Part shown: positions 16,988 through 26,137 of the stretch, piece by piece
Layout: each line of letters starts with the position of its first letter
Numbering within the stretch: the first letter of the stretch is position 1
Source: Sphingobium sp.
Lineage (GTDB): Bacteria > Pseudomonadota > Alphaproteobacteria > Sphingomonadales > Sphingomonadaceae
DNA: 64,000 nucleotides
Direction of reading: 5' to 3'
Assembly (NCBI GenBank): GCA_017745115.1
Contig: JAGIAA010000008.1
Location: forward strand, 1-64,000
The notes under the pieces: generated by a model
Told to the model about the DNA's origin: nothing
The model's database searches: none
The model's input: only the letters and a program-made list of their open reading frames with translations
Translations under genes and position numbers: made by a program

Positions 16988-18586
16988 TCAGGAACCGATC
17001 TGGACCACCGTCACGGACTTCGACGGCAGGTCGAACGCGACGCCGCCATTGTCCACCTTCCCCGAAAACGGACGAGGGGTGACGGTGTCAGGAACGCCGA
17101 AGTCGTTGATGCTGGCCACGCTCGCGCCGGTCAGGACGTCACCCTTTGCAGACTTGACGTTCAAGCCGTCGAAACGGGCTGTGATGTGGACGGTCTTGTT
17201 CGGGTCGATGTTGACCAATGCCAGCCACAGCTTGCCGTCCTTGCCGCGTGCGGCGATCGCGTCAACGCGTGGCAGGCGAACATCGCCTTGCAGGAAGCTG
17301 CCGGCGTCGAAGTTGACGGGCACGAACGTCGCGTCCTGGAAAGGGACGTACATCTTGTAGACATAGTAGGTCGGGGTGAGGACCATCTTTTCCTTGTCGG
17401 TGAGGATCATGGCCTGGAGCACATTGATCATCTGGGCGATGTTGGTCATCCGCACGCGATCGGCGTGGCGGGCAAAGATGTTGATGTTGAGCGCAGCCAA
17501 TATGCCGTCGCGAAGCGAGTTCTGCTGGACGAGGAAGCCGGGATCCGTGCCGGGCAACGGCGCAAGCCACGCGCCCCATTCGTCGATCGCCAGCGCGATT
17601 TTCTTCTCCGGATCATATTTGTCCATGATCGCCGAATGCTGGTCGATGAGGCCATTCATTTTCAGCGTGGCGCGGATAAGCTTGGCGTAATCATTCTGGT
17701 CGAAGCCGGTGCTGGCCAGATGCGGAGGCCAGCCATCGGTGGTGTAGCTGTGCAGCGAGATGCCCTCGATATTCCAGGCCCAGTCATGATCCTTCCAGGC
17801 CTTCATGACGGCTTCGGTATAGGTCGCATCACCATCGGTGGGGCCGACCGCGATGCGCTGCATGACGTCATCGCCCTTTTGCTGGGCGGGATTGAAATTG
17901 TGGGTGAAGCGGGCGAAGCGCTTCATCAGGTCGATATAATGGTCGGGCCGCATGGACCCGCCGCAACCCCAGCTCTCATTGCCAAGGCCAAGGAATTTGA
18001 CCTTGTAAGGCGCGGCGTGGCCATTGGCGGCGCGCTCCTTGCCGGCAGTGCTCGATTGGTCGGCCGTCATGTAGGCCATCCAGTCGGCGGCTTCCGCGAC
18101 GGTGCCCGAACCGACATTAACCGACACATAAGCTTCCGTGCCGACCTGCTGGGCGAAGTCCATGAACTCGTCGGTGCCGAAGCTATTCGGTTCCGCCGCA
18201 CCGCCCCAGTTGGTGTTCACGCGAACGGCGCGCTTGTCGGCGGTGCCGATGCCATCGCGCCAATGATACTCATCGGCGAAGCAGCCGCCGGGCCAGCGGA
18301 CATTGGGCACGCGAATGGCCTTCAGCGCTGCAACGACATCGGAACGGATGCCCCGGATGTTTGGAATCTTGGAGTCCTTGCCGACCCAGATACCGCCATA
18401 GATGCCCGAGCCGAGATGCTCGGCGAACTGGCCGAAGATGTTGCGGTTGATGACCGACCCGCTCTGACTTGCCGAAACCGTCATTGTGACGGAGTCCGCA
18501 GCTGTGGATTGCGGAAGGGCGGGTTGAGCGAGGGCCGTCAAGGCGGCTCCGGTCATGGCGAACGTCATAATTCTCGAGAAACGCAT
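16988..18586 (-). CDS. Alpha-L-arabinofuranosidase, glycoside hydrolase family 51
   Basis: A 532-residue retaining enzyme that releases L-arabinofuranose from arabinan, arabinoxylan or arabinogalactan. A signal peptide ends near PALPQSTAA, so it is exported, unlike many GH51 enzymes. The acid/base Glu is in FLGLGNESWGCGG (about residue 200) and the nucleophile Glu in LAIDEWGAWL (about 335). VRWPGGCFADEYHWRDGIG is the family signature. I chose ATG 18586 because it opens a clean signal peptide, and GAGGGG lies 12 bases upstream; an upstream ATG at 18640 gives a non-signal extension. A GntR-type box lies 132 bp upstream. Confidence 0.92.
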   Translation of the reverse strand: MRFSRIMTFAMTGAALTALAQPALPQSTAADSVTMTVSASQSGSVINRNIFGQFAEHLGSGIYGGIWVGKDSKIPNIRGIRSDVVAALKAIRVPNVRWPGGCFADEYHWRDGIGTADKRAVRVNTNWGGAAEPNSFGTDEFMDFAQQVGTEAYVSVNVGSGTVAEAADWMAYMTADQSSTAGKERAANGHAAPYKVKFLGLGNESWGCGGSMRPDHYIDLMKRFARFTHNFNPAQQKGDDVMQRIAVGPTDGDATYTEAVMKAWKDHDWAWNIEGISLHSYTTDGWPPHLASTGFDQNDYAKLIRATLKMNGLIDQHSAIMDKYDPEKKIALAIDEWGAWLAPLPGTDPGFLVQQNSLRDGILAALNINIFARHADRVRMTNIAQMINVLQAMILTDKEKMVLTPTYYVYKMYVPFQDATFVPVNFDAGSFLQGDVRLPRVDAIAARGKDGKLWLALVNIDPNKTVHITARFDGLNVKSAKGDVLTGASVASINDFGVPDTVTPRPFSGKVDNGGVAFDLPSKSVTVVQIGS

Positions 18587-18717
18587 CTTGCTCGATATCC
18601 CCTCGTAAGCGGCCTGGGAGCCGCAATCCGGCGCACTCAAGCAGAGCCGCCAATTCTTCTCCGTTGCGGGGAATTACCCCGGTTTCGGGCGCCAATCTTT
18701 AGCACGAACGGCCGCAC

Positions 18718-18733
18718 AATACTCCGACAAATA
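18718..18733 (+). promoter_or_regulatory. GntR-type box before GH51
   Basis: AATACTCCGACAAATA, upstream of the minus-strand GH51 gene and just past the end of the GH3 gene. It matches the GH3/galM box at 13 of 16 positions, including the whole core TCCGACAAATA. Confidence 0.6.
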
Positions 18734-18779
18734 GGGCGGTCAAGAGCCGAAGTTGGGACTATAACCGGCGAGCGCTCCC

Positions 18780-21419
18780 CTAGAATGGCAGGGTCGCGGC
18801 GCCTGTAATATCGAATGTAAGGCTCGTACCCGCAACCTGGGCCGTCCCCTTGCCGGAACGAGGCTGTCCTCCACCAAGCCACAGTCCCACTTTGCCTGGC
18901 AGCACGCGTCGGATCCCTTGCGCGTCCACGACGCTCAATGCCCGGCCGTCGAGTGTAAACGACACTTTCCGACTCTCACCGGGTGCGAGCCGGATGCGCT
19001 GAAACCCCGCCAATGCACGGATCGGCGCGCCGGAAATTCCGGGTCGATTGACGTAGAGCTGCACGACTTCATCGCCCGCGCGGTCGCCGGCGTTGGTGAT
19101 GGTGGCGCTGACATCCACGGTATCGGCGGCGTCGATCCGCTTCTTTGAAAGCGTCGCACCGGAATAGGTGAAGCGGGTATAGGAAAGGCCGTAGCCGAAG
19201 GGATAGAGGACGGGGCGATCAAAATAGCGGTACGTCCGGCCCTTCATGGCATAGTCGGAGAAAGCCGGCAGGTCGCCCACCGACTTATAGAAAGTCACCG
19301 GCAGGCGGCCGGCCGGGTTAATGTCGCCGGCGATCGCGCGAGCCACGGCATCGCCGCCCTGGCCGCCAGGGTACCAGGCCTCGATAATGGCTGGCACATG
19401 CTGGTCGGCCCAGTTCACGCTGAGCGCGCTGCCGTTCACAAGCACCAGGACGAGCGGTGTTCCTGTCGCCTGCACGCGTTCCAGCACGGACTGTTGCGGG
19501 GCGGGGAGTTCCAGGCTCGTCCGGTCACCCCCGGCAAAACCGGGGATAGTCATGCGCATTTCCTCGCCTTCGAGCTGAGACGTCAGTCCGCCGGCAAAGA
19601 TCGTCAGATCAGCGTTGCGCGCCGCCGCGACGGCCGCCGCGCCACCCGGGTCGGACGGCGGGCTCCACAGCAGCTGCTCATGGCCTTCGGTCGTGCGCTG
19701 GAATGCCTCGACGCGGAGCTTGTAGATCTGGCCGGCCTTGAGCTGGATCGTACCGGTCGCGATCGAAGGGCGCCAGTCGACGCGCCATGCATCGACGACG
19801 GGTTTGTCATCGATGAAGATCCGGTAGCCGCCATTCGCATCGTAGCGGAACACATGGTCGCCGTCTTCGGCGACCTTCAGATAGCCACTGAAACGCACCA
19901 CGCCGCTTTTCAATTCACCGGACCACTCGAGGTCCGCGGAAGGCGCGACTTTGCTCCATTGTGGTGCGCCGGACAGCTGTTTGTCGGCAAAATATTCGGC
20001 CTTGATCCCGCTTTGCCGGCATTCCGCGTCAACGCACAGGCTGGCTGACGGCACGGGGGCGAGGGCGCGGTTGATGAGGCCTGAGCCTTGCACGTAGATC
20101 ACTTCCGACTGGGGATAACGCCGCTTTATTCCCTCGAGGATCGTGATGGGATGGGACGGTTCGCCGTTATAATTGCCGACGAGCGATTCCAGATTGGCGG
20201 CATTCGGACCGATCACCGCGATGCGGCGTGGCGTAGCCTTGAGCGGCAGGAGCCCGTCGTTTTTGAGCAGAACGAGCGCCGCTTCCGCTGTTTTCTGGGA
20301 AAGCGCGCGGTTGGCTTCCGTATCGTAATCCTTGGCTGTGATGCCCGGGAATACCTTTGCGCTGTCATCGAACTGCCCAAGCTTTACGCGGGCAGTGAAC
20401 AGCCGGACGAGAGCTTGGTCGATCGTCGCCTGGCTTAGCGTGCCGTCCTTGACCGCCTGGACGATGTGCTCGCTTTCGTTCGGGCCTCCGCAGATCAGGT
20501 CCATGCCAGCGCCGAAGGCGGCCGCCACGCCCTTCTGGGGGGTGTTGGCGTAGCCGTGATGGTCTGGGAGATAGATATCCGCAACTGCCTCGCAGTCGGA
20601 CACCACATAGCCATCGAACTTCCAGGCCTTGCGCAAATAGTCCGTCAAAAGCGGCTGGCTGGCGCAGGCCGGCGTTCCGTTGACGGCGTTATAGGCGCAC
20701 ATGATCGATTTGGCGCCGCCTTCCATGACCGTGGCGCGGAAGGCGGGAAGATAGGTGTCAGCCAGATCGTGCGGCGTCGCCGGAACGTTGTCGCGATGCC
20801 GGCTCGCCTCCGGGCCGGAATGCACGGCATAATGCTTGGGCGTGGCGATGACCTGGTAATAGGTCGGGTCATTGCCCTGCAGCCCTTGGACGAAGGCGAC
20901 GCCGAGCCGCGACGTCAGATAGGGATCCTCGCCATAGGTCTCCTGCCCGCGGCCCCAGCGCGGGTCCCGGAAGATATTGATGTTGGGGGACCAGACGGTA
21001 AGGCCACCGAACCAGTCGGATCCGCCGAAGCGATGGCGTTCCGCCAGATGCTTCGCGCGAAATTCGGTTCCGATAACGGTCGCTACGTCGTGGATGAGCG
21101 GAGCATCGAAGGTCGCGGCCATGCCCACGGCTTGCGGAAAGACCGTCGCATAGTGCATCCCGGCCACGCCATGCAGGCCTTCGTTCCACCAGTTATATTC
21201 GCGAATGCCCAGACGCGGGATAGCCGGTGCATCATTGACGAGCTGGGATGCCTTTTCCTCCAGGGACATTCGCGCGACCAGGTCGGCGGCGCGGTCCGCG
21301 GCGGGCCGGCTGCTGTTCTGGTAGGTCGGCAAAGTGGCGCCGGGCAGTTGCGCGCCGGCCGGCGTCGCCAGCGACAGCGCGCATCCCAGATAGGCTGAAC
21401 GCTTTCCCCAGTTTCCCAT
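18780..21419 (-). CDS. Glycoside hydrolase family 3 with PA14 domain (beta-xylosidase/beta-glucosidase type)
   Basis: An 879-residue secreted enzyme. The signal peptide ends near PAGAQLPG. The GH3 barrel has WNEGLHGVAG, WSPNINIFRDPRWGRGQE and the nucleophile Asp in GYVVSDCEAV (about residue 273). A PA14 module is inserted at about 470-620 (IKAEYFADKQL, FRYDANGGYRIFIDD), and a fibronectin-III-like domain closes the protein. This architecture is common in beta-xylosidases and arabinosidases of plant-glycan loci. Start: GGGAG lies 9 bases before ATG 21419; ATGs at 21428 and 21425 are nearer to it. An identical copy of the galM box lies 58 bp upstream. Confidence 0.9.
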   Translation of the reverse strand: MGNWGKRSAYLGCALSLATPAGAQLPGATLPTYQNSSRPAADRAADLVARMSLEEKASQLVNDAPAIPRLGIREYNWWNEGLHGVAGMHYATVFPQAVGMAATFDAPLIHDVATVIGTEFRAKHLAERHRFGGSDWFGGLTVWSPNINIFRDPRWGRGQETYGEDPYLTSRLGVAFVQGLQGNDPTYYQVIATPKHYAVHSGPEASRHRDNVPATPHDLADTYLPAFRATVMEGGAKSIMCAYNAVNGTPACASQPLLTDYLRKAWKFDGYVVSDCEAVADIYLPDHHGYANTPQKGVAAAFGAGMDLICGGPNESEHIVQAVKDGTLSQATIDQALVRLFTARVKLGQFDDSAKVFPGITAKDYDTEANRALSQKTAEAALVLLKNDGLLPLKATPRRIAVIGPNAANLESLVGNYNGEPSHPITILEGIKRRYPQSEVIYVQGSGLINRALAPVPSASLCVDAECRQSGIKAEYFADKQLSGAPQWSKVAPSADLEWSGELKSGVVRFSGYLKVAEDGDHVFRYDANGGYRIFIDDKPVVDAWRVDWRPSIATGTIQLKAGQIYKLRVEAFQRTTEGHEQLLWSPPSDPGGAAAVAAARNADLTIFAGGLTSQLEGEEMRMTIPGFAGGDRTSLELPAPQQSVLERVQATGTPLVLVLVNGSALSVNWADQHVPAIIEAWYPGGQGGDAVARAIAGDINPAGRLPVTFYKSVGDLPAFSDYAMKGRTYRYFDRPVLYPFGYGLSYTRFTYSGATLSKKRIDAADTVDVSATITNAGDRAGDEVVQLYVNRPGISGAPIRALAGFQRIRLAPGESRKVSFTLDGRALSVVDAQGIRRVLPGKVGLWLGGGQPRSGKGTAQVAGTSLTFDITGAATLPF

Positions 21420-21476
21420 ATTCATCATCTCCCGGATCTTCGAGATCGGCATTAGCAGGGCGTGCTCGCCGATTCT

Positions 21477-21492
21477 ATTAGTCCGACAAATA
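21477..21492 (+). promoter_or_regulatory. GntR-type box before GH3
   Basis: ATTAGTCCGACAAATA. The core TTAGTCCGACAAA is an imperfect palindrome of the FadR-subgroup form TnGTCnGACnA. It is identical to the box upstream of galM 17 kb away. Confidence 0.7.
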
Positions 21493-21544
21493 CAGGGAGA
21501 ATTTTCGGCGTCCAGTCTGTTGAACATAGATGGAAGCGAGAGCC

Positions 21545-22555
21545 TCAAAAACCCTTCCGTTCGACCTTCCATTCCGTCCCGGAACAAAGCCGACAGTTAT
21601 CGCCCAAAAAGGTGCGTGCCGCGCTCTTGTCGCCCTTCAGCTGCCATTCGAGCCAATCGACCGCGACATGCGCGACAGCGCCGCCCATGGGCTTCGAGAA
21701 GGTGCCCCCATGGCCGACAGGAAGATTGGCGAGGATGGTAGGCACCTTCGCGATCCTTTTGAAATCATCCGTGCCATTTGGATAGGCGATGTCGGTTGGG
21801 CCGCCGAGCAGATAGAGGACGGGCGTGTGGAACTTTTCGAGCATCTCCTTGCTCACGGTCATGCCGGGAATGCTGCTTTGGCCGGAATTGAAGATGCCGC
21901 TGTTGTTGATCATCACGGTTTTGATCCGTGGATCGGCTGCGATCTCGATCGCCTGCAGACCGCCGCAGCTGTGACCCGCCACGGCCAGGAGCTTGGTCGC
22001 AATCTTGCCCTGAAAACGGCTTTCTGCCTTGGAATTCTGCGCGATCGCCCAGTCCAGACCAGCCTTAACGTCCGCGGCGCTCGTCGCGGCTGGGGGCAGT
22101 CCGCCGCCCGGCGCGGGCGCACGCTGTTCGCGCGGGGCCGTCGCGCCGGGGCCGCTGCGCCAAGGGCCGGCTGCGATCACCACATAACCATAGGACGCGA
22201 TCTGCGCGAGATACAGCCTGTGCGCCGTGCCATCATCGGCACAGGCGCCGTTGCCCCAAGCGAGGACAGGCAGTTTGCTGCCCGAGAACGGCGAGAGATT
22301 TTTGGGACGGTAGATGACATGATTGGGCAGGGAAGGATCGGTCTCGATCATGGCTGGATAGGGGCCATCGCCGGCCGTGTTCGGGACCTTGTTGAACTCT
22401 TCCTGGCTGCGCCGAAAATCGTCCGTACTCTGTGCCTGTGGGGGCTGGGCGGCGTCGGACGCTGCTGGCTGCGCGGGAGAGGAGGCAGCGCTCAGAAGGC
22501 ACGCAATGATCAGGCCGATTCTGGTCGATTTCCGGCAAATCTCGCGATGGGGCAT
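21545..22555 (-). CDS. Secreted alpha/beta hydrolase
   Basis: A 336-residue protein with an N-terminal signal peptide (IIACLLSAASSPAQ). The fold shows in LPVLAWGNGAC, the nucleophile elbow AVAGHSCGGLQ (Ser about 197), an Asp in GGPTDIAY (about 254) and His in LPVGHGGTFSKP (about 281). It resembles secreted cutinase/chlorophyllase-like hydrolases. The substrate is unknown; an ester on the same plant glycan is a reasonable guess because the gene lies immediately upstream of GH3 on the same strand. The GntR-type box at 21477 lies within the short GH3 leader, after this gene's stop, so the two may be transcribed separately. Confidence 0.75.
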   Translation of the reverse strand: MPHREICRKSTRIGLIIACLLSAASSPAQPAASDAAQPPQAQSTDDFRRSQEEFNKVPNTAGDGPYPAMIETDPSLPNHVIYRPKNLSPFSGSKLPVLAWGNGACADDGTAHRLYLAQIASYGYVVIAAGPWRSGPGATAPREQRAPAPGGGLPPAATSAADVKAGLDWAIAQNSKAESRFQGKIATKLLAVAGHSCGGLQAIEIAADPRIKTVMINNSGIFNSGQSSIPGMTVSKEMLEKFHTPVLYLLGGPTDIAYPNGTDDFKRIAKVPTILANLPVGHGGTFSKPMGGAVAHVAVDWLEWQLKGDKSAARTFLGDNCRLCSGTEWKVERKGF

Positions 22556-22632
22556 GCTCTTCTCCTCGTGCTCATTTGATATAGGTTGATCGACTGAATT
22601 ACGGGCGCCTGCTGTAATCTACTTCCCGAAGG

Positions 22633-23826
22633 TCAAGTCCTGTCCCGGCTTGCCCTCGCCGCATGTGCGCCCTGGAAGAGCCAGCTTAAGATGTCCGCAT
22701 GATGCTCGTCCAGCCGTGGCGGGGCAGAAGCAACGGGAGGAACCGCATCGGGCGTCATCCGGAAGCCCACATTGGGTATCGACACCGCGTCCTGACCTTC
22801 CGGGAGTCCGGCGATGTTGAGCGATAGCAAAGCGCCATTGCCGGCCATTGTCGCTGCCTCGTCTACCCGACGGACCATTCCGCAGGGGATTCCGGCTTCG
22901 CTGAGCAACCGTTCCCATTCCAACGCTCCCCGGGTGAGGAACACGGCCGCCAACTCCGCCTTCATCACATCGAAATGCGCGCGCCGGGCGTCAGGGGTGG
23001 CAAATCTTTCGTCTTCTAGCCACCCGGGTTTCCCGATTAGCCGAGCGAGCGCTTCGAACTGGTTTTGCTGGACGACGCCAAGCGACAGGTCCCGGCCGTC
23101 GCGTGCCGTGAACAGCGAGGCGGTAGGTAGGCCGCTATAGCCTGTATTGCCCATCCGGGCCATCGGCTGACCGGTAACGAGGAACGGCGTCAGGGCGGAA
23201 GTCATGAAGGCCAGGCTGGCGTCGAACATCGACACATCGATATAGGTGCCTTCGCCGCCCTGCTGGCGGCGGATCAGTGCGGAGAGGATGGCGAGTGCGG
23301 CGGTGTGGCCAGTGAGCGTGTCCACGATGGGAAAACCCACCCGTACCGGAGGTTCTCCCTCGCCGCCGCTGAGCATCATCATGCCGCTCGTTGCCTGGAC
23401 GATATTGTCGATCGCCGGCCAGTCGCGCTGCGGACTATCCTGGCCATAGCCGGAGACGGAGCAGAAGATGATATCCTCGCGCAACGCGCGCACAGCGCTA
23501 TAGCCAAGGCCTAGCCGTCCGATCACGCCGGGCCTGAAATTCTCCACCATGACATCGCAGCGCGCGATGATGGCGCGGGCCACCTCCAGATCGGCCTCGT
23601 CCTTGAGATCGAGCGCGATGGACTTCTTGCCCGCATTGGCAGCGATGAAGGCCGGCGCCATCCCATCATAGCGACGGTCGGAGCCATAGTTTCGAAAGCC
23701 GTCGCCATGTTTCGGCTCGATCTTGATGACCTCGGCTCCCAGCAAGCCCATAAGATGGGTGGCATAGGGGCCTGCCATCACATGGCTGAAATCTGCGACT
23801 CTGATACCGGCCAAAGGTTGCGTCAT
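22633..23826 (-). CDS. CaiB/BaiF (family III) CoA-transferase
   Basis: A 397-residue class III CoA-transferase. The N-terminus GIRVADFSHVMAGPYATHLMGLLGAEVIKIEP, the KKSIALDLKDE stretch, VMVENFRPGVIGRLGLGY and YIDVSMFDASLAF are family hallmarks. Members move CoA from a donor acyl-CoA to a carboxylic acid. It is the last gene of the ten-gene operon and its start overlaps the DctP stop by 4 bp (ATGA, 23823-23826). The likely task is activation of the acid brought in by the TRAP transporter; donor and acceptor are unknown. Confidence 0.88.
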   Translation of the reverse strand: MTQPLAGIRVADFSHVMAGPYATHLMGLLGAEVIKIEPKHGDGFRNYGSDRRYDGMAPAFIAANAGKKSIALDLKDEADLEVARAIIARCDVMVENFRPGVIGRLGLGYSAVRALREDIIFCSVSGYGQDSPQRDWPAIDNIVQATSGMMMLSGGEGEPPVRVGFPIVDTLTGHTAALAILSALIRRQQGGEGTYIDVSMFDASLAFMTSALTPFLVTGQPMARMGNTGYSGLPTASLFTARDGRDLSLGVVQQNQFEALARLIGKPGWLEDERFATPDARRAHFDVMKAELAAVFLTRGALEWERLLSEAGIPCGMVRRVDEAATMAGNGALLSLNIAGLPEGQDAVSIPNVGFRMTPDAVPPVASAPPRLDEHHADILSWLFQGAHAARASRDRT

Positions 23827-24854
23827 GAGCGGCCTCCGCAGCGAATATCATCCGGGCCGACCAGGCTGCTCCGGGCTGTCCTGAACGCAGCGGGACCGTC
23901 GATCCCCAATTTTCTCAGGCGCTGCGCATTGCCCGCGGCGTCAGCCAGATATAGGGCTTCGAAACGGTCTTGCTGGTTTTTTGGCATATGATCGATTTGA
24001 ACTCCGCGTTTCCTGGCTTCCCCGAACCCGGCGCCCACGGCGCTGCGCACTTCGCGGGCGAGAGCGGCCTCCCAGACTGCGGTGGATTCCGTCAGAAGGG
24101 CGCGTTGTTCGTCGGTTAGGCGCTTCCACTTGGCTTCGTTCATGGCGCGGGCCGGATAGGCGCCGCGCGGAACGGCCAGCGTGTTGAAGAAGCGCGCAAT
24201 CTCCGCGAAGTGCAGGGCCTTGAACGTGTCGGCGGGGGCGATGACGCCATCAATCTCTCCCTTGGCGATGGCGGAATAGACGTCGGCCATCGGCATGTTG
24301 ACTGCATCCACGCCCAGTTGTTCAAGCACGGAAAGAAGTTCGGACGGCGCGCGCAGGCGCAGGCCCTTGAGGTCTGCCAGCGAGCGTATCCGCCGGTCGC
24401 GCGTCACGATGCCGGGCAACGATCCGCCTTGGACCGCGAGGATGTGGAGACCGTGCAGTTCTCTGCCGATCTGCGGGTTGGCAGCCGCGATGCAGCGGTA
24501 AAGCGCAACCTGTGCCTCGACCGCCTTCACGCCACTGTAAAAGCCGGACTGGATGCGGATAAGATGTGTGCCGCCCCGTACATAGATGGGCGTAACCAGC
24601 CCGATATCGGCGATCCCGTGGCGCAGCTCTTCCATCGACATATCCGAAGAGAGCAGCGAGCCCGACCAGTAGGTCTTGATGCGCAGCTTGCCCCCGGAGC
24701 GCTTCTCCACATAGTCGATCCAGCTCAGATCCGCGCGGCTGAACGGATGCTGCGGCGAATAGGGCGTGGCGTAGGTGAGCTCCGTCACGCCGGTCGGGAG
24801 AGGGCGGCTACAGGCTGTGAGCAACAGGCTCAGTATGAGCGCTGCCTTCTTCAC
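23823..24854 (-). CDS. dctP: TRAP transporter substrate-binding lipoprotein DctP
   Basis: A 343-residue periplasmic binding protein with a lipobox (LLTAC, Cys15), so it is probably membrane-anchored. Family features are YSPQHPFSRADLSWIDYVEKRSGGKLRI and LADLKGLRLRAPSELLSVLEQLGVDAVNMPMADVYSAIAKGEIDGV. DctP proteins capture organic acids for the DctQM permease. Unusually the gene is separated from dctQ and dctM by three enzyme genes, but it belongs to the same operon, with 4-bp overlaps on both sides. The conserved Arg in LKGLRLRAPSE is the expected carboxylate ligand, consistent with an acidic substrate. Confidence 0.9.
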   Translation of the reverse strand: MKKAALILSLLLTACSRPLPTGVTELTYATPYSPQHPFSRADLSWIDYVEKRSGGKLRIKTYWSGSLLSSDMSMEELRHGIADIGLVTPIYVRGGTHLIRIQSGFYSGVKAVEAQVALYRCIAAANPQIGRELHGLHILAVQGGSLPGIVTRDRRIRSLADLKGLRLRAPSELLSVLEQLGVDAVNMPMADVYSAIAKGEIDGVIAPADTFKALHFAEIARFFNTLAVPRGAYPARAMNEAKWKRLTDEQRALLTESTAVWEAALAREVRSAVGAGFGEARKRGVQIDHMPKNQQDRFEALYLADAAGNAQRLRKLGIDGPAAFRTARSSLVGPDDIRCGGRS

Positions 24855-26137
24855 GCCACGCCCCGCTCTTTGAGGAAATCAGCGACCATCGCGACCATGT
24901 GATCATGGTCCCAGTTCTTGGCGTCGACCATGTCGGCGTCGATCATCAGCACGGGCACGCCCGCTGCTTCGAGCGCCTGTGCCGTCAGCTTGGTGCCTGA
25001 CTGCGAGAGGCGATTGTCTGGCGGCAGGAGGATGACGGCCGCATCGACGCCGCAACGCTCCGCCTCGGACGTCATCCAGCCGTTCATCCAGGGTGGCAGA
25101 TGCAGCACTTCGTTCATCGAGCAGATCCGGCTCGCAAGAGCGTCCATAGGCCTGCCCTTGAGTTCGCGGATGTACTGAGGGCCGGCAAAAGGCATGTACA
25201 TGGACCAGACGAACACGGCGCCCATCGTCTCCTCCAGCGCCTGGTAGAAGCCGGGGTCGTGCCACAGCCCGGCGCCGATCCACATGAGGCGGATCCGCTC
25301 ATTGGAGTTGACGCCCGCTCCCGCAGCGATGCGCTCGAGCACTTCATCCCGGAACTTGCGAGCATGCTCGACCGCCCAATCTGATCCGCGATGCCATTGC
25401 GGGATCATAACATTGGGCATCTGTTCGGCGATCGAAACGGGGCAGGGCCTTGCTTCACCGATTGCCTGCGCCGCTTCCCAGATATAGCCTTCCTGCTCGT
25501 TCACGCGCTCCATGAGCCTGACGAACTTTGCTTCGTCGAAAGTTTTGCCGGTTCGCTCTTCCAGCCGCGCGATCAGGTCCCGCATTTCCTCCACGAGAAG
25601 GGCTATGCGCTCGGGTCCGTAAACCTCGTCCCATTCCGTCCGGCTGCGGGAAAACCACCGTGGATCCTTTTCTTCCCAGGCCGGTGCCTCGATCGGAAAA
25701 AATTCCGTACCCAGTGCGTCGGCCCACTGCCCGAAGACATGCTGGATGCAGTCGCAGGTCAGCCGCGCGACCAGCATCGTCGGGCGTGGCAAGCCCCCCC
25801 ACGGTGCTGTGGCCGGATCGTTGGCGAGGGTGCAGGCAAGTCCGAGCGAGCAATATTTGCAGCTGTTGGCGGGATAGCCCTTTTCGACCATCGCCTCGAA
25901 ATAGCGGCCGGAAAGCTGCTTGGCGGAGATATAGGCAGACCACCATTGGTTGGCGATGACTGGGATGTCCATCGCGTGGAAGATCTCATGCGGCGTATCG
26001 GCCTGGGCGATGACGAAAGGCTCGCCGTCGTCCACCACGCGCTGCTTGAGGCGCTGGCCGAACGCCTTCTGATAGGCATTGGCTTCGGCGGTGCAGGCGA
26101 GCAGCTTCTTGCTGCGTTGGCCGGTGGCGGTGCTCAT
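24851..26137 (-). CDS. HgdB/BcrC-family protein (2-hydroxyacyl-CoA dehydratase D-component family), large
   Basis: A 428-residue member of the 2-hydroxyglutaryl-CoA dehydratase / benzoyl-CoA reductase subunit family. It keeps cysteines in the first two cluster regions (NSCKYCSLGLAC, Cys93, 96, 102; TCDCIQ, Cys128, 130). The C-terminal region where family members usually have a third cysteine reads AAVILLPPDNRLSQSG. Canonical enzymes dehydrate 2-hydroxyacyl-CoA with a [4Fe-4S] ketyl-radical mechanism and need an ATP-dependent activator, which is absent here. The start ATG 26137 overlaps the preceding stop (ATGA) and has GGAG 7 bases upstream; longer frames run into the neighbouring gene. Activity is uncertain. 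Confidence 0.8.
   Translation of the reverse strand: MSTATGQRSKKLLACTAEANAYQKAFGQRLKQRVVDDGEPFVIAQADTPHEIFHAMDIPVIANQWWSAYISAKQLSGRYFEAMVEKGYPANSCKYCSLGLACTLANDPATAPWGGLPRPTMLVARLTCDCIQHVFGQWADALGTEFFPIEAPAWEEKDPRWFSRSRTEWDEVYGPERIALLVEEMRDLIARLEERTGKTFDEAKFVRLMERVNEQEGYIWEAAQAIGEARPCPVSIAEQMPNVMIPQWHRGSDWAVEHARKFRDEVLERIAAGAGVNSNERIRLMWIGAGLWHDPGFYQALEETMGAVFVWSMYMPFAGPQYIRELKGRPMDALASRICSMNEVLHLPPWMNGWMTSEAERCGVDAAVILLPPDNRLSQSGTKLTAQALEAAGVPVLMIDADMVDAKNWDHDHMVAMVADFLKERGVA

Noticed and set aside
16838..18808. Plus-strand frame of 656 codons opposite GH51
   Set aside because: It covers GH51 completely on the other strand, has no motif, and the GH51 catalytic residues are all intact.
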